Below, piece by piece: positions 1 through 12,535 of a stretch of 64,000 nucleotides of DNA; the stretch's first letter is position 1; each line of letters starts with the position of its first letter. The translations under genes were made by a program, and so were the position numbers. The notes under the pieces were generated by a model, which saw nothing but the letters and a program-made list of their open reading frames with translations, searched no databases and was not told where the DNA came from. Location of the stretch: contig OY752140.1 of NCBI GenBank assembly GCA_963573315.1, forward strand, positions 2,604,001-2,668,000. The letters are read 5' to 3'. Origin of the DNA: Entomortierella parvispora (lineage: Eukaryota > Mortierellomycota > Mortierellomycetes > Mortierellales > Mortierellaceae).

Positions 1-923
1 ATCTGTAGCGATGGCTGGTGTGGCTGCCTCGCTTTCTTCATCCGGCTTTGAGAGCGTTTCTACGGCAGGCTGTGCAGAATTGACAGAGGATGCAGTGGTA
101 GTCGTTGGTACAGAGGAAAGATCATCGCCTGTCCCTGTAGAAGGCGATTCTATTTCGGCTACAGGTGGATTATTTTGCAGCTCCTGCTCCAGTTGACTAT
201 CCCATTTGCCCTGACGGATCTCATCCAGCTCTGCTACTAGCTCTCTGAATCGTTCTTCATCCTGGCGAATAAGCCCCTTGATTTCCAGTATCCGTTGATG
301 GTAAAGTTGACCTGCAAGTTTTACTACTGACGGGATTTCTAAAGAGTCGAGGAGAGATGAGGTATGTCTTGATTAATAAGAGACATCAAAGGATCAGTTG
401 GCAGATGGACAATCGGCTAGGGACATCAAACGAACCTTGGGTGGCGGAAGTTCCTGCTTCGTTGACGCGTTGTTGTTTTGACCTACGACTGTGGAGATGG
501 GAGACGGGCGAGGATTAAATCAATCTGCACCTCCATTGTCCAAGTCCCATTGCATGACGATTCCTTTTGTTGATGAGAGGACTTACTTCTCGGCCTCGAG
601 GTTCTCCAAAAGCTGGGTATATTGAATCGCACAGCTCTAATGAACCCATGAGAAAAATAGATTACTTGTGAGCATATAATCGGTCTACACGAATAAAAAA
701 TATACTAGAAAAAAACAGCTAAAAAAATTGAATGCATGCATACCTTTTGTGAGAAGAAGCTGCTAGTCCGATGAATTTGAGGATGGGCTTTGATGGTGCG
801 GGCGATGGCGACCCAATTTGTGTCTCCGCATTTGTAGATGGCTTGAGCGAGTACCAGGTTCTCGAGGATGGACCAGGGCTCAGAATCGCTCTTGATTTCG
901 GTCGATGATGGATCGGATGCCAT
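1..923 (-). CDS. BRD8: BRD8-type NuA4 acetyltransferase subunit, N-terminal part (3' end outside window)
   Basis: Partial gene; exons on the minus strand are 744-923, 587-636, 436-488 and 1-338 (open at the window edge). The 60-residue first exon begins with an acidic leader, then a SANT-like segment: EPWSILENLVLAQAIYKCGD followed by NWVAIARTIK. The next exon supplies SCAIQYTQLLENLEAE, matching the FSQKHCASQYSELL region of animal BRD8. Exon 4 encodes a coiled coil (KLAGQLYHQRILEIKGLI, then a GKWDSQLEQEL segment), also as in BRD8. In animals and fission yeast (Bdc1) this protein is part of the NuA4/TIP60 histone acetyltransferase in the nucleus. The bromodomain expected further along lies outside the window, so its presence is unknown. 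Start: ATG at 923, because in-frame sequence upstream is low-complexity leader. Divergent from COG6, with about 450 bases between starts. Confidence 0.75.
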
Positions 924-1372
924 GACGGGAGAAGAGGTGGGGTTGATGAACAGGACCCGTTGGGCTGATGCGTGGCAGGATGTGACTCTGTCGAGAAGAG
1001 GAGGGGGGAGAGGCAGAAGGGGCGTAGGGAGAGCGGAAGAAAAGAGAAAAGAAGAAACGCGCGAACAAGAAGACGATGAAGCGGGTTGTTGAGCGGGGGA
1101 TGGATGCCTTCCCTTTCCTTGCGTTGCGAAGTGGAATCGTTCGTTCGTTCGTTGAGGCGTTTTTGTCGTCTGTCTCTGTGTCTCTGTGTCTCTCATGTTT
1201 ATGTGCGCTGTTGGCGCGCGTTCTTGTGACTGGCACCAGCGCACTCGTCACGTGCATGTTCTCGGTCCGCTCGCATGCATGCATTCAACTTGCACAGTGA
1301 CAGGACACGCCCCATCTGGCCCTCTTCCTCCCTTCGTCTCCTTCAATCCTTCTGCAGGACGCCCGTCTCCGC
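924..1372. promoter_or_regulatory. Shared divergent promoter region, BRD8-like / COG6
   Basis: About 450 bases between two diverging start codons. It contains a purine-rich strand (about 1000-1085), a CGTT tetranucleotide run near 1137-1155 and a GCATGCATGCA element near 1272-1283. No TATA box was recognised on either side. Confidence 0.4.
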
Positions 1373-3921
1373 ATGAGCTCGAACGCAAACCCACTGAGCG
1401 CCAAGCTGACCAAGCTTCTTTCATCATCTCTGGATGACCCCAAGCTCAGGACCTCCCTCACCGCCCTCTCCGACTTTTACACTGTGAATGCCGTCAACTC
1501 ACGACATAACCTCAGAGGCGACATTGAGCGACGCGGCACTGAGGTCAACTATGAGTTTCTGAGAGAACTAGAAAAAGTCAACTTGGTAAAAAGCCTTTCC
1601 ACCATTAGCTTCTCCTCGGGAATTCATCTGCCTCCCAACTAACAAACACGACCTACACCTCTGTTCGAACTTTTTTGTTCTTGTCATCAGCAATTTTTAG
1701 AACTGGAGGAAGAGATGAGCTCGATGAACTCGCTCTGTCAAGAGATGCAGGACAGATTGAACTTTGCGAATGACAAAACGATAACCCTGTTGGAGCAGAC
1801 GGACGCGTTGAGGGAACAAAGGCACGTTATGTTTGAGGAAACCCAGTTGGGTCAACGTTATGATTTTCGTCAGAGAAAACAATATCTAACCCCGGTCTTT
1901 GGTTTCTATTCGTTTTATAGCAACCTGTGTGCAGTCCGACAGACGATCTTGGAGGCATTCTTGGATCGATTTACGCTTTCAGAGTCCGAGATCACCATTC
2001 TTTGCTCAACGGCAATGGACGTGACGCCTGCCTTTTTTGACGCTCTTGAACATTTGGAAAAGATTCACGCGGATTGCAATGCGTTGTTGATTACAGAACA
2101 TCAGCGGGCTGGGTACGTGGACTTTGAGAATGATCATCTTTTTTGTATAGCCGCGGACAATGTTCCTTTTCGATTCTTCGGGTACTCAGAAAGACTAACA
2201 TTTGGAAATGCTTCATTGCTGACTCTATTAGACTTGAAATCATGGACTCTATGCGGACCTATCGCAGTATTTCATACGATAAACTACACAGATGGATGCA
2301 GACAGAATGTAGAACAATGAGTCGACCTGACGGGATGATGGAAGTTCGAGAAGTGACCAAGAAGGCTATTCAGGCCTTGAAGCAAGATGACCAATTCTTT
2401 CGGTAAGGATGAACGATAGCGGGCAGAGTTTTTGCATCCAAAGGTCTTTCAGACGGAGGATATTGACAAGTCTTTACTTTTCTCCATCTTGCATTAAATT
2501 AGAGCAATTCTGGAAGAGCTCGTTCATGTGCGCAGGAACGCCATCTTTCGAGCTTTCAACGAAGCTTTAACACAAGGAGGTCCAGGAGGAACGCCACGCC
2601 CAATTGAAATCCATGCTCACGACCCCATGCGGTACATTGGTGATATGTTGGCGTGGCTTCATCAGACAGTGGCGAGCGAGCGCGAGTTCCTCGAGAGTCT
2701 ATTGAATAGCAGCGAAAGAAGGAGTAGAGACCGTGGACAGGCCGAGATCAAACTGCCCAAGGCCAGTCCATTACGACTAGTGGAGAGTGAACAATCGGAC
2801 GCGGATATTGTTAATGCGCTATTGGATAAAAATTTGGAAGGCACCTCACGACCTCTCAGGGTAAGAAAACGATTTCCTTCCAAGTCACATAGCCTGAAAT
2901 GGCATGTCTAATCACACTTTTGTTTTGTACAGTCTCGAGTAGAGCAAGTTTTGGTATCGCAGGCCAATGCCATTACCGCCTTCAAGATCACCAACCTCAT
3001 CAAGTTTTATTCCTCCACCATCGAACGGGCGATCGGACCCGAGGCAACACTGTCCAAAACACTGCAAGAACTTTCGGAAGCCTCTATGCAAGTGTTCTTT
3101 GATGCTGTCGGCAAACAGTCTGCGGACCTCCTTCGAAGACCCGAAACACCAGGATCCGACCTTGGACCACCCCCTGCCTTGAAGGAGGCTGTCTCACAAC
3201 TGAAGGAGATCATGAAGTCGTTTGATACCTCATTCGTTCAAGTGGATGAGGGCAACCAGGACTTTGCTCCCATCTTGAGTGCAGTGATTGACCCCGTCTT
3301 TCAAATGTGTGAGATTGGGGCTACGCAGCGGAACGCTTTTGACAGGGCTGTTTATATGATGAATTGCTTGCATTTTGTACAGGTGAGTCACGCTACTCTT
3401 AGGTAGTGAAGCAGCCGGCGGGCTATTGTCCAAGCATTGAAATTTAACCATGCTTGTATTGTGATGGTTTCTAGTCCGCCCTTGTATACCCATTTACGAA
3501 GCACAAGGTGCAAGTCCTTGAGAAACAAGTCCAGGAGTATGTCGACACGGTGGTGGACGAGCTGCATATTGTTTTGTTGAGGCAGTCGGGTATTTCGACC
3601 TTGATCCATGCCATGGAGACCAAAGAGGAGCAAACACCGCTCTCCAAAGTCCCTCAGATGGATTCAGCCTCGGTTTCCAGTGTTCTCACGCGTCTGGATC
3701 GATTCCTGGGCACAGTGGATCTGGACCTGGCCTCTTGGCTCTCCAAAATCGTGTCGTCCCGTCTGGCCAAGGAGATTAGTCGACAGAACGTCAAGATGTT
3801 TGTGGATGCCTATCGAAGACTCTGTACGGCGATCGAAGACCCTAAAAACCAGTACGAAAACCCGGCCAGTATCCTGGTCCGGTCTGCGGATGATGTACAA
3901 ATGGTGCTGGTAGTAGATTGA
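1373..3921 (+). CDS. COG6: Conserved oligomeric Golgi complex subunit 6
   Basis: COG6 is a lobe B subunit of the COG tethering complex, which captures retrograde vesicles at the Golgi. Exons: 1373-1585, 1691-about 1850, about 1935-2112, 2232-2402, 2503-2860, 2933-3382, 3475-3921. Family signatures are clear: [11 protein letters not shown] at the N terminus, then [11 protein letters not shown], a heptad-rich coiled coil, GLEIMDSMR joined across an intron to a [11 protein letters not shown] segment, and the hallmark [17 protein letters not shown] followed by DMLAWLHQ. The third exon's start is uncertain. A branch-like CTAAC at 1886-1890 precedes two AGs (1919-1920 and 1933-1934), and the second, with a GTCAAC donor at 1851, gives the better family alignment. 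The encoded length, about 650 residues, fits the family. An AATAAA at 4018-4023 lies downstream. Confidence 0.92.
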
Positions 3922-4664
3922 ACAGATTGAACATAGACCTTTTTTTTTGCCCTTTTTTTTTTCTTTTTTTTTTTTTTTCCTTCGTTGATGGGGCGAAAGC
4001 AAACAAAAAAATGAACAAATAAAGAGCTTTTGTCCTGAACTCAATCCAAGGAATGATCCTGCTGAAACACTCGATTTTTCAACCGCCGTAGGTCAAGACC
4101 TAACGCGTCAAACAAAAAATACAAAGGCGCGCCAATCCATCACTCCTAGAACGCTCCCTTATCATGAATGGTACTTTCGTCTGGCATTATCGTCATATGC
4201 GTTTTTTTTAGCTGGGTATAAAAGAAATAAGGGTAGGTCGTGGGGCTATGGACTCTGGGAATAAAAATATTTTTTTTCTTTTCTTCTCTTGTTTTTCTGT
4301 TTGTCGGTATCCACCCATGAAGACGCAAGTCCATTCTTCCCCAAAAGACATTACAAAAAGAAAGAATATATAGAGAGAGTGAGGGTGAGAGTGCTGAAGA
4401 GCGAATAAGAGCGTGGGCGGGGAGTGAGAGCAGGGGTTCCTGCGTTGTTGGGTCGGGTGGGGGGGGAGGGAGTCCGTTCTTCCTGTTTGTCATTGAGGTC
4501 TATTGGCCAGTCTGCCCATCGATAGTCCCGGTCAATTCGGTCATCAAGGGGCAAAGCATGGACAAGCGCAGGTAAGAAGACGGAAGAAAAAAATATAGGG
4601 TAATAAAATAAAGACGACGTTCCTGACCACACTGTTGAAGGTTGCTTGCAAAAGAACCTCCCGT
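3922..4664. other. Convergent 3' region between COG6 and WHI2-like
   Basis: Non-coding. Holds T-rich tracts at about 3941-3978, an AATAAA polyadenylation-like signal for COG6 at 4018-4023, and A/T-rich sequence for the opposing transcript. Open frames here are low-complexity and have no family resemblance. Confidence 0.5.
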
Positions 4665-5897
4665 CTAGACCAGAACCAGCTCTAGGGTCCATGTCCTTCT
4701 CGCCCAGAGTCGAATAGGCAGCTTGTTTTCTCCTTGGTCGAGCTCAACCTCGACGCCATCCCACCAGCATTTCCTCTACATGCAAAAAGGGTCAAGATAA
4801 AAAAAAAATTGTGAGGGTTAGTATTGTATGCAGCCCACACCCCAGGCACAGGTTTCTCTTCCTCATCACCACCACCACCACCAGATAATTGAAAGAATGG
4901 ACACAAAGACAAAAGCGGAGGCTCTCAATGCGGCAGAGAGAACCAAGCAGGCAAGGAGGAAGAGGAACAAGAGGAGGAGCCACACAACACAAAAGGAAAG
5001 GCACAGTTATCGGTTATCAAGCAATTGAAGCCTCAAAAAACTTACAGCTGGCTTTCTCCAGAAGAGCAGCAACTTTTGGGCAGTGGCCATCTGGTTGCCA
5101 CTTCCTGTGGTCTTTAGCATCACCAGGGCAATGCTGACAATCGACGTCTTCTTGGGCTCGATGTCGCGGTAGCCCCATTCGTCGTCCCTCGAGAAGCCAG
5201 AGACACAGAGCATGTCTATGAGATGCTGTTCTGCGACATTGTTCTCCTTGTTGATGTTGCGCTGCAATGCCGTAAAGATCTTGCGTTGCTCCAGGAGGTG
5301 GGTTCCGCACAGAGTCTTGACATTGACCTTTGACTTGTCTGCCAATACTGGTCCTGTCGCGGGTACATCTTCCTTGGCGGGAAATCCGGACTTTGGGGGG
5401 GTGATGGCAAAGTAGTCCAGCTCCTCTCGCAGGACAATGATGGCCTGCTTGTTCAACAAGGGGTTCTGGGCGGAGAGTTGGGCCTGCTGTTGTTGTTGTA
5501 ATTGTGAGATTGGGTTGGCGAGTCGCTGTTGCTCTCCTGCCTCCTGAGCCTCGTGGTAAAAGTCGAGGACATAATCCATACAGGCTGGGTCAAAGTCGAC
5601 AAAGATGATCTGGTCGTCCATGGACATGGACTCGTCCGAGTTGTTGTCGTCGTCGTCATAGCTGTCCGAGTGGCCACGGCCGAGGATGAGGCCGTTGGGG
5701 AACATGACGATGAGGATACTCTCCGGGAGCGAGACCAGGACCTCGCGGTCAATCTCAAAGCGGGTACCACGCAAGTCCAGCAGGAGCTTGGAAGGGAAGC
5801 CACCCTGGCCAGGCGAAGGAGGTGCGGACGAGTATTGGGAGACCTGGGTGATGGGAGACTCTGAGACCTGGGTGATGGGCGAGTTGGACATTGCCAT
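4665..5897 (-). CDS. Whi2-like BTB/POZ-fold protein
   Basis: Exons on the minus strand: 5046-5897 and 4665-4775, giving 320 residues. It resembles the fungal Whi2 family. The segment LLLDLRGTRFEIDREVLVSL plus SLPESILIVMFPNG is the BTB-like core (about residues 36-70), and the short last exon gives RKCWWDGVEVEL and RRTWTLELVLV, the typical Whi2-like C terminus. In budding yeast Whi2 partners the Psr1/Psr2 phosphatases in stress response and in damping TORC1 under amino-acid limitation; applying that here is inference. Oddities: an acidic Asp/Asn run (about residues 80-95) and a Gln-rich stretch (about residues 135-145). The intron at 4776-5045 is 270 bases, longer than most here. Start: the first of two close ATGs (MAMS), after a long pyrimidine-rich leader that contains a TCCA microsatellite. 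Confidence 0.8.
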
Positions 5898-6676
5898 CTT
5901 GAAGTCTGAGGGTGGGAGGGGAGAGAGGAAGAGAGGAAAATCGGGAGAGGAAAGGAGGAAGGAAGGGAGGAGAGGAAGAAGGAAAGAGAGGATGGCGGTG
6001 TGCAGGTCAGAGCAACAGGTCCAATGAGTGCAAGATGAAGGATGGGAGAGAGGAGGAGGAGGAGGAGGAGGATGGATGGATGGATGGATGGAAGGATGGA
6101 TGCAAGGATGGATGGATGGATGGATGGATGGATGGATGGATGGATGGACTGGATGGATGGATGACAATGAGGAGAGGATGACAAGGCAGCTCGATGCAGA
6201 GATGCAGAGAAGGCAGGGTGGATGAAGGGAGTGAGTGGAGAGAGAGGAATGGAGAGAGTCAGGCAAAGAGAAGAGGCAAAGAAAGAAAAAAGGGCAATGC
6301 ATGCAATGCACGCTGTGAAGTACACTGTCTGTGGGCGGGTGTGATGAGACAGTCAAGGAGGAGCAGACCGATAGAAAACCCACAGCTTGGGCGCAAGAAG
6401 AACATAAAAGGGAGGTTGCAGTTGCGTGCGTGCGGTGCGTGCGTGCGTTGTGGTCCTCTCTGTCTGTCTGTCTGTCTGTCCGGTCTCTCCTTGCCAGTCC
6501 GCGGGTTGCCCCTGAATGATGCCCCAAAAGGCAAAGACTAGGGGTCAACGATGCGGCGTGCAAGCGTGGACGAGGGGCTCAAGCAAGACGATCATGGGCT
6601 TGAGGACAGTCGAGTGATCTCTTCTTTCTCTATCTGGATATCTGCTCGCCATCTATCTATTCTACATGCTCACCAC
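5898..6676. other. Intergenic region with leader of WHI2-like gene and 3' end of FIG4
   Basis: Non-coding on both strands apart from low-complexity frames. Contains the GGAT/TCCA microsatellite (6071-6162) and a TGTC run near 6457-6482. The two genes are co-oriented on the minus strand, so this is the WHI2-like promoter/leader and the FIG4 3' region. Confidence 0.5.
6071..6162. repeat. (GGAT)n / (ATCC)n microsatellite
   Basis: About 92 bases of nearly pure GGAT tetranucleotide with four or five interruptions (GGAAGGAT, GCAAGGAT, GACTGGAT). It lies about 170 bases upstream of the WHI2-like start, probably within the promoter or 5' leader of that gene. Confidence 0.95.
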
Positions 6677-9600
6677 CTATCCCAGTCCGAGGCCGAGTCC
6701 GACACCTTGCTTGCTACTGCGTCCCTTCTTGTCCTTGCTGCCTCGATTCTGTTGCTGGTGTGTCAAGGGCCGTTGCGACGAGCCTGCCACCGACTCGCCC
6801 TCCGCAAATCCTCTGCTTCCGTGGTGTCCCATCGTGTGCACAGAATGGGAGTTGGGCGACGATGATCCTGTCTGGCTCTCCCCTGCTCCCCTTTCTCCTC
6901 CACTTCCTCCTACTCCAACTAGCAGCGTGCCGCTTGATCCTGTCCTGGACGCCTGCTGCAAATGTTGCTGTTGCGCTGCTGCCGCTGCCGCTGCCGTCAG
7001 GTTGCCATAGCGCCCTTTCAATATCCACATCATATACGCATCATAGCGTGCCCTTGTCCCAGAACTGGCTCCCCAGTATGGATTCAGACTTGTCTGTCCC
7101 ACAGTGAACAGCGTCAACTTTGGTAACTCCACATGAGCATTGTAGAGCACCATCTCAGATTCGCTTGGCACCTTGATTACTGTCTGGATAGGCGCCAGCA
7201 GAATCGGTGGCTCTGGGTAGGGTCCAATGTCTACAGAGTCTAGGTATGGAGCAGCCAGAATCCCATCTTCACCAGCAGTGACAATGTTTGCCGATGCAGA
7301 TGCTCGCCTGTTCGAGAGGCGACGACCATTTAACGGCTGCTGGGGTGGCTGCTGTCTTTGTCGCTCCGTCGAAGACTGCGTCCTCAATCCTGCTCGTGAG
7401 GCTGCGTAATAAAACTCCTCCTCTTCATCATTCAATTCCACCGTCCCCAGAGTTGCAGTCGAACTTGAAGACACTGTGGCCTTTGGTCGCCGTGGAGATC
7501 CATCATCATTATGTTTTCCAATAACGCTGAGACTAGGTCGGATAGCATCCAGATATTGTTGCTGATAGGATGTTTGTGGCTCCTTGTGTTGGGATTGTGC
7601 TTGGATGGCACTCAAACCATTGGCAATTGACCCATAAACAGGCGTTCCTGTAGCAGTGTTGAGATTCGTTCCTGTCGGCCACTCTTCTGTCTGACTAGAT
7701 TGGGCATTGACCCCAAAGGAGGCCGCGCCTTTGATCGGAACAGAGTCGAACCGGATCGACTTGAACTGCTGGGTATATCTAACGGTAAAGAAAAGAAGGG
7801 GAAAGAGTGTTCGATGTTAGTGCCTCTTTCCACCCCTATGGTATTGTTCCATTGTTTCAGCGACATTGAATATCATACCGTTTGTACTCTTTAGACTCAT
7901 GGGATGTCACATCTGGCTGCAGAGATTTCTTGACCATGTCCTCAATGGCGGAACGGCCCTTGGTTCCACCTGTCTCTCCCACAACATCAGTGGTGGTTGT
8001 CGCCTCAGATGGACCTTTTCCATTTTCAGCCCCAACGCCAATGTTGAGTGGAGGTGGCACAAAATCTGGATCGTGGATGGCAAACTTGGGCAAGTTGGTC
8101 CAAACATTCTTGGTCAGCTCCCACTCCTCCTCCTTGGACCTGGGTATATGTGTGGGGAGCCGCACCTTTTCGTCCTTTTGGCCATGGCCACCGTCATTTC
8201 CTGTTTTCGAAAGGGAGGATGCTTTTTCATCATATTCAGAGACTGGAAATGACGCAATGGATAGCCGGCTGCTTCGGGAATGATGGGCTACTCCGTCCTT
8301 GTGATTCTTCGAGCCGCTCTTTCCAGAAGACTCAATTCCTTCGTCCAAGCTTGCCAGAAAGCCCTTTTTACGGCCAGTGCTTAAGGGCAACGTCTTGGAT
8401 CCACTCGATAATGCCGAGGAAGAGATGGACTGCGCTTTTGATCCAACAGTTGATGCTGGACGCCTGCTGCCGTTATTTCCATTGCTACCACTGCCTCCTG
8501 CAAGGCCCAACCAGCTCAACATGGAGGGTTTTTCTGATTTCGCGGCTCTAGCGCTATAATGCATCGCAAGTATTGTTAGTATCTCGTTCCCAAGGGAATC
8601 AAATGATCGAATACAGCAGTGTACATACTTGATCTCTGCCTGGGAAGGAAGACTATGGTTCAGTCGAACTTCGAATGGGGATTGCTCCGAAGAAAGTTTG
8701 ATCCTGGATATGGGAAAATAAAGAAAATTAGATGATAAAACGTCGGCTGGCGCACAGCGCGCCACTTCACCACTCCTTCAGTTTCCCTTACCCTGGTGGC
8801 ATGTAACGACTGGTCGAATTCATATTGTATGCAAACAGTCTCTGGAAAGATGTTTGGACCTTTGGGCGGTAGTATTCGTCCCAGTACTCCTCCCATCCAG
8901 CAGATGTATCACCTCCGTCCTCCTCATCATCGTCCCGAGAACAGCTCGCCATCATCTCATATGCATACTTCTCGCCCTGGCTCACGTTTCCGCCACTGTT
9001 TGCATAGTAGTAGTACGCAGCGGCACTCTCTGGTCTAGAAATAGCTGAATAGGATGAAACCGACATGCTTGAACGAGATCCCGAATGCCGGAGGTGTGGA
9101 TGCGAAACATGCGATGGGTAGTAGTGTCTCAACGAAGAAGATATTGACGAGGCGGAAGAGAGTGGCCGAGGGGCAGCTGCCGTGGGGGTCGACGATCCTG
9201 GACTCTTGAGAAAGTTGAGTGGTGGAACAATCCGATCTTGAAAGTCGACATAGCTCCCATCCAGAGAAGATACGCGTCCAGATGGTGGTTCGTTGTCACT
9301 GCCGTCTAGTGCTGAGACGGATCGGACATTAGGATTCGAGCGTGATGTCGTAATTCCTCCAAGTCTTTGGCCTTCCGATCGTTGCTTATGACCACGTTGA
9401 CGGGTGTTGGCGACTAGCATGGATTTAGCCTTTGGGGCAGAGTCAGGACTAGGTCTCTGAGTGAACTCCTGAGTAGCTGTTGATGAAGATTGGTCGGAGA
9501 GTGTAGATTCTGTAGATTCCATACTATCAACTCGCTCAGAGTTGGTATGCAACGGATCCTGTCCTCGCACTGGATACTCGTCGTCGTCCTCAGAGTGCAA

Positions 9601-12535
9601 GTGCTCGATATGATCCTCTTTTTGCCTCGCCTTTGGGGTCCCAATGTCCTCTGTGTCGATCCCAGGATGCCTTCGCCTTCTTCGCTGTCGACTAGTGGAC
9701 TTCAAATTGGGGTCCAAGCTATCCAGGCGTTGGTCTAAATTTTCATCCGCATCGTGATCACCCTTCCTGTCATGGTAATGTTCCTCGCCTTCTTCATCGT
9801 CATAGTACTCTTCATCATCGTCGTGTCCATCATAGCCATCGTTGTCATACTCCTGACCGTCATAAAACGTCGTTGTCTCATCATACCCTGCGTCTTCCAC
9901 TTGAAACTTGTTGGCCAAGTACTCGTTTCGCGCAATCGCCGCTTCTTCTTCCAGGAAGCTCTTTCTGGCCAAAACTTCTTGTGGCAGAAGCGCGTCTGGA
10001 GTCCACCATTTTGTATAGCTCTTTCGAAACTGCTTCATCTCCGGATCCGTGATGTTGTGCAAATGGTAATCACCCGGAAGTTCCCATAAAGCTGGGCCGG
10101 ATCCTTTTCGAACTCGGTAGTTTCCCAAGAACAAGTTCATGGCATCTTGCTTCTCGGCATCTATTGTATATGAGTAAGCAAGAGTTTTTAGCTCCATGTC
10201 TTTAAAGATATTAGTATCCCCTGCTTTGCTTTGTTTCTGAGTGGACACGTACCCACGAAGCTGTTGCTATAAAATCGACGAATGCTCTCGATCATATCGC
10301 GACTATGGCTTGTCCACTGATTGATCTTTCGATATGTTTCCATCGTATTCACGAGATGTGATCCTCCATACTGCAGCGCTATCGTATCTCCGTGGTCATG
10401 ATACATCTCAGTCAACATGTTGGTCACATCGCAGTCAAAGGGTACTACCGGTTCAGATACCAGCCCTAGAGAATAGAGCTACAAATGATACCCGTACAGG
10501 AACAGCATCGAAGGATCAGCAAAGAGTCCAATAGCGCACACCTGATACTATTTTGAGCACTCGATTGTTACCTGGTGTCCTAGTGCACATTTTGCAATGA
10601 TAAATTGGGCCGCATTCGTACGATCTAAACAATCGATGCAGTTTGTTCGGACCACGCCATTTTGTAATCCCGAACTGTAGAGAGTGCTCTTTTTGCTGCA
10701 TTTGGCTCCAGGTTCACCTGAGAGATGACCTGATTCTAGAGTCGCGTCCGAGCCATAGTTCTTTTGGTTATTGAGATGGTGTCCGCTGTGAAAGAACCCT
10801 GTTTGTGCAAACGTTTTTTCAGCAATGATCTCTAGCACCGATATGACATTCTCGTTCGGGCTATGGGATATATAAAATTGAAAACGCGTTAGCATAGCAA
10901 TGATAACACGTGTTCTTAGCGGAGATGCGACAAGATGACACTATAGAGTGTTCAACTCCTTACCTCTTGGACGCCCTAGACATGTCCCATTTGATATGCC
11001 ATATCTTTTTGTCCTCGGGAAGGAATTGGTTCAAGTATTCGATACAGTCTGAAAACTCCTTTAGTAACAGGGATTCGCGAGGAGTCTTCTCCTTTGCCTT
11101 GATCAAATTGAGGACAATACAGGGAGCTCCATATCTTTTAAACATGTCGTCGAAATGAAGGGCTGCCGCTGAAAAATAAGGATCGACCACATTAAGCTCA
11201 ATGGGTGGTTTCGGGGACATGTTGGTTCCATCCTGGGTCCAGAACAATGGTATTGATCCACGGTGTTGGACAAAGGATGTATGATTTGGGTTGGCATGCA
11301 AAGATCCCGCACCATAGAATGATGTTGTTGACATTTCGGAAACGATCTGCTCCGTTTCAACATCGTTCGCCACATAACCCTACAAACATCCACCATTTGA
11401 GAACATGATAAGTATTAAAGCTGGTCCGCAAACAGCCTTCACTTCAGATGTCATGATATCCGTTTAGTACCCTGTCGTTCACACCGCGTTTCAAAAATCG
11501 TGCTCCGGCAAAGAATCTTGATCGGCGTGCAATCAGGGTTACATATACATTCCGTCCCAATATTGAAAGTTCTATCAAAATCAACAAGAAATGAATGGTT
11601 AATGTCTAATTTTTGTGGTCAGAAAGGACTACCTTCGATCTAAAAATCATTTTTTTTTTTTTTTTTCTTTTCCACGTACTTGACTGATCCACAAATCCAT
11701 ACATGATCGGCAGTGCCCATTGATTTTCGATCCCTGTCTGCGGACCAAAGGCATTTTCCAATAGGTATTGATTCCAGACAAACATACGGTTCCTGCCCTC
11801 GAGCTTGTGATTCCTGGTCATGTTCCATTGCAGGGTCCTCGTCACATCATACGAATACGAAAAATAAAAGTTTTTCGTCAGATCGACCATTTGGAACATT
11901 TGGAGGTACCGAGCCTCGTCCGAGTTCTTGTCCAGTTTCGAAGTCGGGGTGGTGGAGGAATGAATTGAGATGGTCGAGGTCGAGTCGATATGAAAGATAT
12001 AATGGCCGCCGATCAACGCCACTGGGGACCGCTTCGTGATCAGGGTCATGTAGTAACCCTCCGTGAATCGGACGAGACCAATGATGCCGTAGAACTTTGT
12101 GATCTCCCGCATACCCCCCGTCGACTTGTTGCCGTTCGCGATCATGTCCAAGAGTTCATCGACTTCCTGTTTTGAATAGACTGCCTCATCCTCGGTGATG
12201 CCTGGTTCGTCTGGAGACGTTGTTCTGTCGATTTTGAGCACTCGAAACCGAGTTCCTGCAGGGGCGTTGGTGCCAACAATAAAAAACCGCTATATTTTTT
12301 TTAGCAAGAGAAAAATAGACAGTGGAAAAAACGTCAGGGGACAAGTCATATACTGTTCCTCTGGGGAAGACAAAACACTTACAGTCTTTGTCTCGTAGAG
12401 GACAAATCGGTTCAGGACCACATGCCCAGGACGAGCAGGTGGTGGTGGGAAGGTGAAGGCTGGAAACTGAGATAGGCCTGGAGGCTGCTGTTGTGGCAAT
12501 GTCGTGGCAGACGGAGACTCGCCCAGAGGAGGCAT
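6677..12535 (-). CDS. FIG4: FIG4 Sac-domain phosphoinositide 5-phosphatase, unusually long
   Basis: FIG4 hydrolyses PI(3,5)P2 and works with Fab1/PIKfyve and Vac14 on endosome/vacuole membranes. Ten phase-consistent exons (minus): 12383-12535, 11680-12289, 11471-11571, 10964-11379, 10572-10860, 10253-10478, 8792-10160, 8629-8703, 7879-8553, 6677-7778; 1,671 residues. The Sac domain covers roughly residues 40-720. It has [40 protein letters not shown], the catalytic CX5RT motif in [14 protein letters not shown] (Cys near residue 500), and [25 protein letters not shown] rather than CLDRTNVVQ places it with FIG4, not SAC1. Human FIG4 is about 900 residues; here the extra length is an acidic Tyr/Asp-rich insertion, Ser/Pro-rich linkers and a long disordered C-terminal region with poly-Ala and poly-Gln. 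A conserved [20 protein letters not shown] occurs near 1190. Start at 12535 is inferred. Confidence 0.92.

Noticed and set aside
5898..6563. N-terminal extension of the WHI2-like protein with His-Pro-Ser-Ile repeats
   Set aside because: It is the TCCA microsatellite read in frame; the family similarity begins after the ATG at 5897.
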